Origin: an uncultured Roseateles sp. | GTDB lineage: Bacteria; Pseudomonadota; Gammaproteobacteria; Burkholderiales; Burkholderiaceae_C | Assembly (NCBI RefSeq): GCF_963422335.1 | Contig: NZ_OY729424.1 | Span: forward strand, 1,922,001-1,986,000 | DNA length: 64,000 nucleotides | Reading direction: 5' to 3' | Shown: positions 42,340-53,400 of the stretch, in pieces | Position numbering within the stretch: the first letter of the stretch is position 1 | Layout of the letters: the number at the start of each line of letters is the position of its first letter | Made by a program: the position numbers and the translations under genes | The notes under the pieces: model-generated | Told to the model about the DNA's origin: nothing | What the model saw: only the letters and a program-made list of their open reading frames with translations | Database searches by the model: none

Positions 42340-44178
42340 TCAAACGCTTTTAGGGATGAACCCTTGGCGCCCGTGGGCAGCACCAGTGAATCGAATGATG
42401 TTTGCGTCAGCACCCAAGTCCGAAGGCGGGTCTTCGTTCTCGAAAATGATCACTTGAGACGCACGGAAGTCCTCCGCAATCGACCGGTAGAACGCGTCTT
42501 TCACGTCATGCGAGAAGCTACCTTCATCCGTATCCGGCTCGCGGTAAACCACGAGCGGGGAGTCGATCAGAACAAAGCCTGGGTGCGGCATTTCACCTTT
42601 GAGGCAGGACTTGAGCAGAGCCAAGTTGAACGCCGCATGAGCAATGGCCCGAACGCCCTTCCCGTGGCTCGCTCGTGTACGCCCAGAGATCACTATGTCT
42701 TGGTCGCCCTCACTGAAGGTCACTCGGTCAAGGCCTGGGAAATGCCAAGCCCGCAGCAAAGTTTCGACTTCCTTGCTGAAAGCCTCGGCTTCATCGGAAC
42801 GCACTCGGGCCGACTCCAGCTCCGCCCCCTTACCTGCAGCCGGAAGACCAAGGTCCGCCAACAGGCCTTGAAGCTCATTCACACGGCCATGCAGTTCAAG
42901 TGCTCGTCGATAGGTGTCCCTGTTCGCCTGGCTTTCACGCAAACGAAGCAAGGCAACCTCCACGCGTGGCTTCAGCATCTCCGTGAGCTGCGTCGCCACA
43001 GTGCGAACGCGCTCTTTGGCCAGAATGCCCAGATCGTCAAGTCGTGCGATCTCGCGGTCGTTATCGGCCCTCGTCAAATGCAAATCTGAGATCAGCAATC
43101 TAATTTTGGCCGCCTCGGCAAGGCATGACTGCGCCACGTCCTCGGGTGCTACTTCGGCCTTTTGATGCTCATGTTCTTGATGCTCAGCCGTCGCGCCGCA
43201 AACAGGGCAACGCTCCTCATTCATCTGACCCAGGCGCGCGCCGGCCTCAGCAATGCTTTCAAGGCGACGGAGGTCAGACAAGTATTGCTGCTCAAGCAAT
43301 GCGAATCTGCGCTGCAACTCTCGCAAGACGCCCAACCGTGACTCAAGCTGGCGAAGATTGCTCAACTCGGCTCGGCGCTTACCTTCAAGCTGCGCGGCGT
43401 TCTGCTGCTCAACTGCCAGCTCCTTTTGTGCAGTCTCAAACAGCGCTTCGATCTGGGCCAATTGGCCTTGCCATGCTTGCACATCACCGGGCAGCTGCAT
43501 CTCGGCCACGCGCCCCTTAGTCTGATTCAGCAGCAAGTCCAGCATCTCGACTTTTCCGGCCTGCCTGCCCTTCGCGACCTTGGGGTCTTCATTGGAGATC
43601 AGTGAGCTGTCATCGACACCAGTCAGCAGCAGACGGAAGACGGCGCTCTCGGCTGTGCCAGTGGTGTACTGCCCAGTCAGAATTGGGGAAGTCTTGCTGA
43701 TGATGGTTTCTTCATCAACCAGAATCAACCGCGCCAAATCTCGAAAGCTGACCTCGCGGGTTGCGCCTTGCTTGTTCTTGCGAACCTTCTTCTCAGTCAG
43801 CGTGGATAGACCCAGCAGGTACTGAGATGCCGAATCATTGTCTCCCGCACGGTGCTTTGCAGAAAGGTGCCGATCAGCTTCTCCCGGACTAACAAGCTTG
43901 AAGTCGCCGCCACGGATTGACCGCTCCAAAACAATATCATCGTCACCGTCCGACACGTTCAGTGCGAGACGCACGGTCTCATACCGCGCTGCCTCGGGGA
44001 TGGACTCCGGGACATCCTTTCCGCCGAGCATGTAGTCAATGCACTGCACGATAAACGTCTTGCCGGTATCAGACGGGCCCGACACAACGTTCAGTCCTTC
44101 GCGGAACTGCACTTCGGCGTTCGGCACGCCGCGTCCGACCAAGGTCAATCGGCGGATCTGAAATCCTGTTATTGCCAT
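42340..44178 (-). CDS. DUF3732-like ABC/SMC-type ATPase (ABC-three-component system)
   Basis: A 612-residue ATPase. Walker A SGPSDTGKTF lies at residues 33-42, a long coiled coil at about 200-450 is interrupted by a CPVCGA zinc-hook-like motif, and Walker B GFVLIDSPLV is near residue 540. This is the RecN/SbcC-like, DUF3732 architecture of ATPases in ABC-3C conflict systems. It would couple target sensing to nuclease activation. The ATG at 44178 overlaps the middle-component gene by 10 bases. Confidence 0.82.
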   Translation of the reverse strand: MAITGFQIRRLTLVGRGVPNAEVQFREGLNVVSGPSDTGKTFIVQCIDYMLGGKDVPESIPEAARYETVRLALNVSDGDDDIVLERSIRGGDFKLVSPGEADRHLSAKHRAGDNDSASQYLLGLSTLTEKKVRKNKQGATREVSFRDLARLILVDEETIISKTSPILTGQYTTGTAESAVFRLLLTGVDDSSLISNEDPKVAKGRQAGKVEMLDLLLNQTKGRVAEMQLPGDVQAWQGQLAQIEALFETAQKELAVEQQNAAQLEGKRRAELSNLRQLESRLGVLRELQRRFALLEQQYLSDLRRLESIAEAGARLGQMNEERCPVCGATAEHQEHEHQKAEVAPEDVAQSCLAEAAKIRLLISDLHLTRADNDREIARLDDLGILAKERVRTVATQLTEMLKPRVEVALLRLRESQANRDTYRRALELHGRVNELQGLLADLGLPAAGKGAELESARVRSDEAEAFSKEVETLLRAWHFPGLDRVTFSEGDQDIVISGRTRASHGKGVRAIAHAAFNLALLKSCLKGEMPHPGFVLIDSPLVVYREPDTDEGSFSHDVKDAFYRSIAEDFRASQVIIFENEDPPSDLGADANIIRFTGAAHGRQGFIPKSV

Positions 44179-44684
44179 TCGGCGTCCTCCACTTTCAGCA
44201 CAGACTCCATCGCGAACTCTGCGCCCCACTCGCCGACCTGAGAGTTAGCTATCTTCAACAGCTCGCTGTCCGACACATCCCCGAAAAGGGACAACAGCCA
44301 TGCCGCCCGCTCTCGAAGCTCGGCTGCGTATCCGGAGGACAGCGCATCCAAGAAGCCAGCGGTTCTCTCTGTCGCAGCGAACATCACGCCCGTCTCGGTG
44401 TAATGGCGCTCCAAGAGACCACGGCTTAGATACAGCATCAAACCTTGTTCCAGTACGGCGCGGCGCACCAATAGCTCGCCACCTCGATGCGGTGTCTTTG
44501 GATGTAGACCGGGCGGACCGCCCGGCAAGTCGTCGGAGTGAACGAGCAAGTAGTCCGATACCACCAGCCTTTGAAGCGAAGACGGAGTTGGAAAGGCCTC
44601 GCTCAACAGCGACAACGCACGAAGCCCAATCTCAATCGGGCCATTGAACGGCGGCAATCTTTGGGTGTCTGCGGCTTCGATCAT
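44169..44684 (-). CDS. ABC-three-component system middle component
   Basis: A 171-residue, mainly helical protein. GPIEIGLRALSLLSEAFP at the start, LQRLVVSDYLLVHSDDLP, and RRAVLEQGLMLYLSRGLLERHY match the small winged-helix-like middle components of ABC-3C systems. These link the ATPase to the effector subunit. The ATG at 44684 overlaps the upstream nuclease gene (ATGA); an upstream in-frame GTG at 44693 is less likely. Confidence 0.75.
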   Translation of the reverse strand: MIEAADTQRLPPFNGPIEIGLRALSLLSEAFPTPSSLQRLVVSDYLLVHSDDLPGGPPGLHPKTPHRGGELLVRRAVLEQGLMLYLSRGLLERHYTETGVMFAATERTAGFLDALSSGYAAELRERAAWLLSLFGDVSDSELLKIANSQVGEWGAEFAMESVLKVEDAEWQ

Positions 44685-45754
44685 TTGACCCACTTGACCT
44701 TTCCGTCATTGGCAAGCTGATGGCAGATGCCACCACGGTCGTGGGTCGACAGGCGCTCCTTGAGTGCATGGTCAGTGATAGGCAGCAGCTTCGCAGTCTT
44801 TACCACGGACAGTACGCGCCGATATCCATCTGAATGCGCACCGCGCATCTCGTCCTTGATGCCGCCGTGCAACTCGTTCTGCAGTTCCTCGAACGCGCCA
44901 GGAGGCAAGGTGTCCCGCGAAAACGCGCGTAAGGCTTCGGCGCTGTAAAACTCAAGCCTTGCATCGTTAAAGTGCCCTCTGACATCGTCATGGGCACCCA
45001 GGTCGGCCACCGTCGGCACGGCGCACTTTAGATGATCGCCGTAGGCATCCAACAGGCTGCGCACATAAGTGACCTCATGGGCGGCGACTGTCGCGGGGGG
45101 CGCTACAACCTTTGGCCGCGCTGGAAGTCCACCGCCAAACCTTGTCGCATACCAGCGAGTCTTGGCGTGTTGGTCGATGATACGCAGCGGCGGTACAGCC
45201 TCGAAAATCGAGAAGTCCAGTGCATCAAGATGTGCACGCAAGTTCACGTCCAGTTCAACAACGGTGGTTGATGTGATGCCGTTTTTGCAATGCTTTTCCC
45301 AGTTGTCGATCAGTTGGGCTTTGAGCTTGTCAGCCTTTCGCAGCAGATTCGAAAGCTTCGTTCCAGCCCCTTGTGGCGCAACGAAGAAGTACTTTCGTGG
45401 GTACGAGTACTCCTGGAGGTGGGTGTAATAGACCAGCTTCCCCAACTCCACCCAGACATCACCTGGTGCCAGGCCCGCCTTGTAGTGCTTGCACTGGTAG
45501 TTGTCCCAGATCACGGGGTTGGCCTTATCGAAGGCAATGATGTCTCGGCCCATGTCACCAGCGCCGCCGCATCGCTCTACGGTGCCGTACTGATCGCTCA
45601 GTGAATCCGCCCATTCAAGAACGAAGTCTTCCCATTGCCCGGCGCTGAAGATGCGTATCCGTTCGATGGGAGGGATCGGTAAGCCAGCGGCCACCACATC
45701 GGCTGATGCAGCAGTGCCACCCGCTGGTGCTGGCAGTGGTCTGGACGAAATCAT
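44681..45754 (-). CDS. ABC-three-component effector: Mrr-like PD-(D/E)XK domain plus ABC-3C C-terminal domain
   Basis: A 357-residue protein. Residues 35-130 show an Mrr/restriction-endonuclease pattern: QWEDFVLEWADSL, GAGDMGRDIIA (D71) and NYQCKHY (Q87, K89), the D...QxK active site. After a linker, the C-terminal half (about 225-350) resembles the CTD of ABC-3C systems, which bridges to the middle component. As the likely DNA-cutting effector it is overlapped by mod upstream (ATGA) and the middle component downstream (ATGA). Confidence 0.75.
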   Translation of the reverse strand: MISSRPLPAPAGGTAASADVVAAGLPIPPIERIRIFSAGQWEDFVLEWADSLSDQYGTVERCGGAGDMGRDIIAFDKANPVIWDNYQCKHYKAGLAPGDVWVELGKLVYYTHLQEYSYPRKYFFVAPQGAGTKLSNLLRKADKLKAQLIDNWEKHCKNGITSTTVVELDVNLRAHLDALDFSIFEAVPPLRIIDQHAKTRWYATRFGGGLPARPKVVAPPATVAAHEVTYVRSLLDAYGDHLKCAVPTVADLGAHDDVRGHFNDARLEFYSAEALRAFSRDTLPPGAFEELQNELHGGIKDEMRGAHSDGYRRVLSVVKTAKLLPITDHALKERLSTHDRGGICHQLANDGKVKWVK

Positions 45755-48555
45755 GCGACCTTGAAGACCTTCATCACTTCGTCACCCAGGTGATTGATCA
45801 CCTTGACTGCGATGCGACCAGACTTGGGTTTATCGAACGGACGTGACGTATCGCTGTTCAAGGTAGCCCAGGCTTCCTCGTTGATTTCGGCCTTCAGCGT
45901 GGTCTTGAGCGCCTTGTAGGGGTCGTTAGCGCCGAGGAAGTAGGCATGCCGGACGAAGAAGCTTTCTTCGTTGTAGTCGGTGTCGATGAACCAGCAGGCG
46001 ATGCCGTCAGCGCCGTTACTGCGGACCTCGCCGGTGTTCGGGTGGAACACGTCCACGCCGTTGACCTTGACGCGAACTTGGCCCTCGGCAGCCTCAAGGA
46101 TGTCGATGTCTGGCTCGCCGAAGATCACGAAGAGGTTGCCCTTGCCCGTGTTCTTGAGGTCTTCGGCCATGTGCAGGTCGGCATTCATGCGCGCCTTCAG
46201 CACAGGGATGCGGCCAAGCTTCTCGAACTCGGACGAATGCGCGTCGTAGTTGAAGGCGCATGCGATCAACACATCAAAGCCGGCATCGCCAGCTTCACGG
46301 GCGGCGGACACCAAGTCAGGGCGAGACACTGTGCCGAACTCGGGGCCGATGAAGATGGCGGCGCGCTTCTCGCCCGCGCTGTCCTCGTATAGACCTTCGC
46401 CGCATACGAGATCGCCAGGCCACGGCACCAGCGACGTGAAGATAATTTTGTCTTCTTTGTGTGCCTGCTGCACGCCTGCGATCTTGAGATTCTCAAGAAT
46501 GATCTGGACGAAGCTGCGCGCAGCGTTGTACTCGGCTTGTTGTTCTGCGACCTTTGGGTCGTTGGGGTCGATCAACTCATCGTTTTCATCGACGCCAAGC
46601 ACCCTATGTGGCGACAAACTTTCTACCGTGAATGGCCCAGCTACGCGCACCTTTTTCTTGTCTTCGTAGGGGCGGTCGTAGAGGTATTCTGTATCGGCCT
46701 TTGCGGCAATCGATGCGTCGATCTCGCGCTGACGTGCAGTTCGCTGTGCCCACCACTCACCATGAAGCTTCTTTGCCGATTGCGTCCACGTTGATTCCGA
46801 CTTCCGAGGAATCTCCCATTCGCGCCAGGTTTTTCCCGCCTCCAGATTTAGTGCTTCTCGAAGCGGTTCCAGAGTGTGTTGGAACTTGGCCCAGATAACG
46901 TCAACCTCGGAATTGTTCGCGATGGCTTTGAGCGTGATGTGAGGTACTCGCTCATATACGAATCCTTGGCGAACGTTGTTCCGCGTAGCAGAGCTGGCGG
47001 GAGCGGAGCGCGTCACCTCAGCCTCTTTAAGCTGACCGTCCCTGCTGTCAGCAAGAAGATAAAACGGATAGCGCGCGGCCATGATGCGAGCACGGGCTAG
47101 CGCTAGCGCCACGCGGGAGGTATCAATGGTGATCCACCGCCGAGCCCATTGTTCCGCGACAAATGCGGTTGTGCCTGAGCCACACGTAGGATCAAGAACC
47201 AAGTCACCCGGGTCCGTAGTCATCAATATGCAGCGTTGAATGACCTTGGTGTTGGTTTGGACAACGTAGATTTTGGGATCGGTAAAGCTCCCCGTGCCTG
47301 TATCACTCCAAACGTTCCGAAGGGGCACGACCGGGTAATCGTCAATTCGCCTGACATATGCAAGAGATGATCCTGACACGATGACGCGGGTTGCCATTTT
47401 CAGGCGAGCCATACCAGCGGGCGGGGTGGCCCATTGGCGCTTGCCAACGTCGAAGGATTTACCCTCGAAGTCGACGGCATAACGCGTTGTAGACGCTTGA
47501 GTTTGCGATGTAAGTTGATCGATTCGGAAAATTTTGGGCTCTAGCCCAGAGGCAAAGGCTGCCGGCTCAGCGTTCCGATGCAACTGACCATCGTTCGTTG
47601 CGACATGTCGATAGAGTTGGTCCGATGAAGTCGAGTCTGATTTGTTGAGAAAAAGCCCTCGGTACTTGCAGGCGCTGCGCTTCTTCGCGTACCAGAGGAC
47701 GTAATCGGCGACCGTATCGATGAACTGACTTGACGAGCTCGTCGTGGTTGCATTTGTTATTCCAGCAACAAAATTCTCATCCCCAAAAATTTCATCCATT
47801 ACTGCACGAACACGGTGGACATTTTCATCGCCGATCTGCACAAATACGGACCCGGACTCGGCAAGCAAGTCCCTGGCGACAGTAAGTCTGTCTCGCAAAT
47901 AGGTCAGATACGAATGAATTCCGTCCTTCCAGGTGTCTCGGAATGCCTTTACCTGCTCGGGTTCCCGCGTGATGTGCTCAGCGCTCCCATCCTTTACGTC
48001 GCGGCTGGTCGTACTCCATTGGAAGTTGCTGTTGAACTTGATGCCGTACGGAGGGTCGAAGTAGATGCACTGCACCTTGCCGCGCAGCCCTTCGCGCTCA
48101 GCTAGAGAGGCCATCACCGCCAAGCTGTCGCCCAGAACCATGCGATTCGCCCAATGCGCGTCGTGAGCGTAGAACTCGGTCTTGGCGTCTTCATTCGGCA
48201 ATCCGTTGAAGTCGGCGAACATGTCGACCTGGGGCGCTTCTGGGCTCTGCGCACGCTCAGTCTGCCGCTTGAGGTCGTCGATCAGCACCTTGGGATGAAC
48301 CTTCTCCTGGATGTACAGCGGCGGTGCGTGCACCACCAGGTCTGACCAGTCCTGTTCGTCCTTTCCGCGCCAGACCAATTGCGGGTCCAGGTCGCGATTG
48401 CGACCCTCGCGCTCACGCGGGTACGCGACGCGCACCGGGCTCTGCTGCTCCTTCTTCATGACCGACTGGTACTCGGCCGTGGGGATGTTTTTGCGCTTGG
48501 CGTCGTCGTGCTTCAGCGTCTCAACGGTGAGCTTAGGCTTCTGCGGCTTCTCCAT
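45751..48555 (-). CDS. type III-like site-specific DNA methyltransferase (Mod), N6-adenine class
   Basis: A 934-residue, beta-class amino-methyltransferase: DPPY at 167-170 (CIYFDPPYGIKFNS) precedes motif I (DPTCGSGTTAF). The target-recognition region lies between. The C-terminal 350 residues (AGPFTVESLSPHRVLG, GPEFGTVSRPDLV, RIAVKVINHLGDEV) are an extension shared by long Mod proteins paired with DEAH helicases. It modifies host DNA against the Res partner. The ATG overlaps the DUF262 stop by 1 base (TAATG). It is larger than EcoP1 Mod (about 645). Confidence 0.88.
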   Translation of the reverse strand: MEKPQKPKLTVETLKHDDAKRKNIPTAEYQSVMKKEQQSPVRVAYPREREGRNRDLDPQLVWRGKDEQDWSDLVVHAPPLYIQEKVHPKVLIDDLKRQTERAQSPEAPQVDMFADFNGLPNEDAKTEFYAHDAHWANRMVLGDSLAVMASLAEREGLRGKVQCIYFDPPYGIKFNSNFQWSTTSRDVKDGSAEHITREPEQVKAFRDTWKDGIHSYLTYLRDRLTVARDLLAESGSVFVQIGDENVHRVRAVMDEIFGDENFVAGITNATTTSSSSQFIDTVADYVLWYAKKRSACKYRGLFLNKSDSTSSDQLYRHVATNDGQLHRNAEPAAFASGLEPKIFRIDQLTSQTQASTTRYAVDFEGKSFDVGKRQWATPPAGMARLKMATRVIVSGSSLAYVRRIDDYPVVPLRNVWSDTGTGSFTDPKIYVVQTNTKVIQRCILMTTDPGDLVLDPTCGSGTTAFVAEQWARRWITIDTSRVALALARARIMAARYPFYLLADSRDGQLKEAEVTRSAPASSATRNNVRQGFVYERVPHITLKAIANNSEVDVIWAKFQHTLEPLREALNLEAGKTWREWEIPRKSESTWTQSAKKLHGEWWAQRTARQREIDASIAAKADTEYLYDRPYEDKKKVRVAGPFTVESLSPHRVLGVDENDELIDPNDPKVAEQQAEYNAARSFVQIILENLKIAGVQQAHKEDKIIFTSLVPWPGDLVCGEGLYEDSAGEKRAAIFIGPEFGTVSRPDLVSAAREAGDAGFDVLIACAFNYDAHSSEFEKLGRIPVLKARMNADLHMAEDLKNTGKGNLFVIFGEPDIDILEAAEGQVRVKVNGVDVFHPNTGEVRSNGADGIACWFIDTDYNEESFFVRHAYFLGANDPYKALKTTLKAEINEEAWATLNSDTSRPFDKPKSGRIAVKVINHLGDEVMKVFKVA

Positions 48556-50414
48556 TACACAGCCCCCTCGCTCGGCTCGTCGGCATCCTCTGCGTCGTCC
48601 TCAATTTCGTTTGAGCCAGCGTCCTCAACGACCGGCTTTTGCATCGCCTCTGCGACTAAGCCCGCCAACGCCTTGCTGCGCGCTTCAAAGAACGCTGGGA
48701 AATTGTCCGATCGAAGATGCTCGGGTTCAATGAGATGCGTACGCAGCATCTCATCCAATGCACCTGACGAAATGCCCTGGGCAACTTCGATTCTTTTGAG
48801 GTACACCGACGGAGCATCACCTCCAACAGAAATGTTTGAGAGCTTTGAAAGAGGCGTCTTGTTGATGATCGAGTCAAATACGCCCTTCTCGATTCCGTTC
48901 TTCTTGCACCAAGCCTGCGGAAAGACGTGGTGAATATCGATGTCATCCTTGAAGAAGGTCATCAGATCGGTAGCACGACCGGTGATGAAATCGCGGCAGC
49001 CATGCTGCATCAGCAGTGCATGCAGGCCCTTGTAGGCCGCAGACTGCCGAGTGCGAAGCGAACGCAGCCGAACACTCTGGAATACAGCTTCATCCAATGA
49101 GCGAGGCCGGCTCGCCTTCTTGCCAATCCAGTCCACCAGTTCAGGCACATCACGAGCGAGACGGGACTCGGTGCTGGACCCAAACAGTTCACCAAGCGTG
49201 ACCGACCAGAACCATTGCGCGAGTTGCTGCTTTGCCTGAGCTGTTTGTGCGTCCTTTCCGAGAATTGCAAAAACAGCCGCCAAACCAACGACCAGCGGCG
49301 GATATGGAACATCTTTGTGCCAGATGATCTTGAGCTCGTTCAGGAACCCGCCAGCTTCAATAAAACCCGCTTCCACTGCGTCAGCATGTGCCTTGAAGCC
49401 ATTCAACGGCAAGCCGAGCAAGGCGTCACGCTTGCAGGAAATCTGAGGCAGTTCGTTGTCCTTTGCCCCTTGAGCTACGGCTCCTAGTCTGGCCTCGCGC
49501 GTATGCAACAACGTGCATGCTTGCAAGAAGTCAGTGTTTGCGATTTTGGAGAGGACGTCCCGGGGATTTGGCGCGCCTACCAGCCGGGCATGTCGGCCAG
49601 CTTTGGCAGGCTTTCTCGACCCATTCCAGTCTTCGCGAAGGTCGAACTTGTCTGCGGCGTATATGGCAGTTACTAGCTCGAACGCATCCAACTTCTTGCC
49701 GCCAACATTGACCTTTTCGAAGACCAAGCAGATTGCTTCGCGCGTGTTGCTACGGTCAAGCCTGATGATGGGCATCTTGTACCGTTCAATCGCGTCAATC
49801 ACGGTATGCACGAATTGGCGGTCTAGATCATGTACATCTCGGCCCTTGCCCTTCCAGTAGTCTCGCCAGCCGTAAAACCAGTCACGGCTATCAAAAACCT
49901 GATTGAGAGGGAACAGGTCGTACTCGAACTCCAGGTCGCGAGTCGACACATCCAGGTCCACTGCCTTGCCGAAATTCGAGCGAACGATCCTGTCTGCAGG
50001 AACTCCGATGATGGCCTCATCCAAGCTGGCGGAATCGGCGGCAGACTCCTTGATGTCGATGTAGTAAAAGCGCTCAACCAACTTGTTGCGTGGAGTCTTG
50101 GTGCGCACTGGCGCCTTGGCGAAAGCTGCCTGGAACAACGAAGTCATACGTTGCTGACCATCAAGCAGAAGTTCGGTGGGGCGAACATTCTTGTGCTCGA
50201 CGCCTTCCAGCAGGCGTGGCTTGAACTCGACCTCTCCGCCAGTTTCGAGCGTTAGTAACGCACCCACCGGAAATCCTTTGGCAATGGACGCGATCAGACT
50301 TCGTACATCCTCATCACCCCAGACGTAGTCCCGTTGAAAATCAGGCAATTGGAGCTTGCCTTCGTCGATTTTTCGAAGGATGTCTTTTAGGTCTTCTTTT
50401 GTGGTGTCAAACAT
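48555..50414 (-). CDS. DUF262 and HNH (GmrSD-like) nuclease
   Basis: A 619-residue protein. The N-terminal DUF262 domain has LQLPDFQRDYVWGDEDV and LLLDGQQRMTSLF (DGQQR, the ParB-like nucleotide-binding motif). The C-terminal half has an HNH-type segment IDIHHVFPQAWC followed by NKTPLSKLSN. GmrSD and SspE-type enzymes with these domains hydrolyse NTPs and nick or cut modified or unmodified DNA. It is set between res and mod. The ATG at 50414 overlaps the res stop by 8 bases; ATGs at 50426 and further up are possible. Confidence 0.85.
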   Translation of the reverse strand: MFDTTKEDLKDILRKIDEGKLQLPDFQRDYVWGDEDVRSLIASIAKGFPVGALLTLETGGEVEFKPRLLEGVEHKNVRPTELLLDGQQRMTSLFQAAFAKAPVRTKTPRNKLVERFYYIDIKESAADSASLDEAIIGVPADRIVRSNFGKAVDLDVSTRDLEFEYDLFPLNQVFDSRDWFYGWRDYWKGKGRDVHDLDRQFVHTVIDAIERYKMPIIRLDRSNTREAICLVFEKVNVGGKKLDAFELVTAIYAADKFDLREDWNGSRKPAKAGRHARLVGAPNPRDVLSKIANTDFLQACTLLHTREARLGAVAQGAKDNELPQISCKRDALLGLPLNGFKAHADAVEAGFIEAGGFLNELKIIWHKDVPYPPLVVGLAAVFAILGKDAQTAQAKQQLAQWFWSVTLGELFGSSTESRLARDVPELVDWIGKKASRPRSLDEAVFQSVRLRSLRTRQSAAYKGLHALLMQHGCRDFITGRATDLMTFFKDDIDIHHVFPQAWCKKNGIEKGVFDSIINKTPLSKLSNISVGGDAPSVYLKRIEVAQGISSGALDEMLRTHLIEPEHLRSDNFPAFFEARSKALAGLVAEAMQKPVVEDAGSNEIEDDAEDADEPSEGAV

Positions 50415-53400
50415 TCGAATGCATTCCATTTGAGGCGCCAGCTGCAACGCCTTCGATCATCTTGTTGAACTCGGCTTCGACCTTCTTAGCGAAGTCGTGC
50501 TGCATTTGGTACACGTCGACAAATTCGACGAAGGCCCAGCGCCCATAGGCCCCCAGGTTGTTGACGCCAGGCACCCAGTAGGTGTCCATGGTCAGCTTCT
50601 TGTCTTTGGCGTCCTCGCCTCGATAGCCCTTGATCTCGACGATCAGATTCAGGAGGTCGTCGGGGCCATGGCCGTCGTCGATCTGCACCATGAAGTCCGG
50701 GCGGTACTTGCGCGTTTCAGACCCGTAGCGATAAGGCACTTCAAGGCCAAGGTTGTGGTTCTTGACGTAGGCCACCACGCGCGGATGCCGCTCGGCAACA
50801 CGGCAGAACTCTGCTTCCCAGTCACTGTCCAGGATGACCCAGTTGACATGGCACTTGGGCGGGGGGCCATTGGTCTCCCAACGTTCGGTCTTCGAGGTAT
50901 TGAAGTTGACGAAGCGGGTGGTGCCGGTCGCGTTGTATGGGTCCAGCACCGCCTTGATGGGGCGCATGTTGGCTTGCTCGGCCTTGGTGATGGCAGCGGT
51001 GATGCGGTTGCATGCCTCGTCCGCCAGCTCCTGATACATCAACTGCGCGGCGTAGGTGTCCCCCTTGCAGGTCAGGCAGGTGTCTAGCCATTCCTTGGTG
51101 ATGCGCTTGAGCTGGCCGAACAGATGCAGCTTGGGTTCATCACCAGGGTCGCGCCAATGGTTCATCAGCAGGCGCTTGGTGAGGTGCATCAGCAAGGTGG
51201 AGTGCCGCATGTCAGCCAGGTGTTCAAGGCTGAGGTCGACGGTCTCGCCGATGATGCCGGCGTTCTGCGTGATAGACGGGCCGACCAAGTCGGGCGTTAG
51301 CACCATGTGGGAGTCAGCGGTGAACTCGGCCGTCAACCGCTCTTCGGGCAATTCGACCCGGTAGCCCTGCACCCGAGGGAACTGAATCTCCAAGGCTGCG
51401 CGATCTTGCAATGCGCGCACTTGAACCGTCTCGCGCGGAGGCTGCGGCTTCGAGATGACGGGCTTGGCCGTGAAGTCAAACGGGATGCCCAGCACGTCGG
51501 CGTACTCGACGTTAAACAGACCGTCCTCGTTCAAGTCGTAGGACTGGCGGCGCAAGGCGCGGCCGATCACCTGCTCGCAAAGCAACTGCGTGCCGAAAGC
51601 GCGAACGCCCAGCACGTGGGTCACAGTGTTGGCGTCCCAGCCCTCGGTCAGCATCGACACGGAGACGACACAGCGAATCGAGTCACCGAGGCGGCCGGAC
51701 TTGCCAACGGTGTTCATGACCTCGCGAAGCAGGCGGGCGTCGTCAAAGTCCTTGCCGGACCGAAGCTCGTCAGCCAGTGCGCCGCCGCGCTCGAAGACCT
51801 CTTGTTTGAACTGCTCAATCTCCGCGCCAGCCGCAGCACGAAAGCTGTCATCGAGGGCATCACCGGACTCCAGCTGCTCGCTGTCGATCAACAGCGTGCG
51901 TGGGCGTCCAAAAGGGTTGCCGTACTCGTCAGTGTTGCGGAATAGCTCCAAGCGGCCGGGCACTGGCGTCAGGGTCCCGTTTTCGTTCTCGCGATTGAAG
52001 CCAGAGATGAAGTCATAGACCAGCTTGGACGTGGAGGTGTTGTTGCACACGACGATGAAGCAAGGCGGTACCTTAATGCCTGCCGCCTGCCACAGGTCGA
52101 AGGTCTTCTGGTAGTGGCCGTACAAGGCTTCAAGGGCCGTTTGCAGCTCGACCGGCAGGCTCAAGGGGTCGAGCGACTTCGCGGCCCCTCGGCCCTTCTT
52201 GGGCATGCGCGTGCGGATGTGTTCCCACAGGTTGCGGAACTTCGGCATCTCGCCGCCGGGGATGTTGTCGGCCACCGGCACGCGTGGCAGCTTGACGATG
52301 CCGCACTCGATAGCGTCCATCAGCGAAAAGTCGCTCATGGTCCAAGGGAACAGGGTGCCCTCTACATAGCCAGACCCGGCCAGGAAGAAGGGCGTGGCGG
52401 ACAGGTCGAGCACCTTGGCAACGCCGAGCTTGCGGTTGACCGCCTCCAGGCCGGTGATCCACATGCGTGCTGCTTCGTTGTTCTCTTCGGCTTCCTTCCT
52501 CTCATCACCTTTGAGGGCGTCGGCCTCGGCGTCGGGCTTTTCGCGATAGCAGTGGTGGGCTTCGTCATTAATCACCAGCACGTTGGTCATGCCCATCAGG
52601 TCAGGCATGACGCGCTGGAGCATCTGGCCCTCGGTTTCCAGGGTATTCAGTTCCTCACCGCCGCGGCCTTGCAGCAGTAGGCGACCGCCTTTGGACAACT
52701 CGATACGCTCTCGAAGCTTGAACGCGTGATAGTTGGTGATGACGATCTTCGCGCGATTCAGATCGTCCAGCATGTCGCTGGGGACCAGCTCGCGGCTGGC
52801 GTAATAGCTGTCTGGGTCGTTGGGATGCAGGACGCGAAGGCGATCCTTGATGGTCAGACCGGGGGCGACCAGAAGGAAGCCGCGGGTGAACTTCTTGCTA
52901 CCGGGCCGACGCACAGCATTGACGGTCTGCCAAGCGATGATCATCGCCATCACCGTTGTCTTGCCCGCGCCGGTGGCCAGCTTGAGCGCCAGGCGCATCA
53001 GCTCCGGGTTGGCATCGTTGTTGGCGTTGGTCAAATGGTCAAGAAAGGTCTGACCAATCTTGCCGATCTGTGGCGCCACTTCGGTGAGCCAGATAACGGT
53101 TTCTGCTGCCTCAACCTGGCAGAAGAAGGGGCGGATGCTGCTGAACGGGTGATGTCGCCAGTGCTGCAGCAGTCGTGCCGTCTCCGGCGTGACGCGCCAG
53201 TCGGCGGGATTCTTCAGGGCGCGCCACTTGTCGACCTCCTGGCGCACCGAGTTGATCACGGCAGTGTGGTCGTATGCTTGCTGTTGGGTAGAAAGGTCGT
53301 CGTCGAACAGCAGGTTGTCCTGCTTGCCGCCCTTTTGCTTCTTGGCCTTTGGGATGGGCGTGATGAACTCGGCGGTACGCCGAGCTTCGACAATCTGCTG

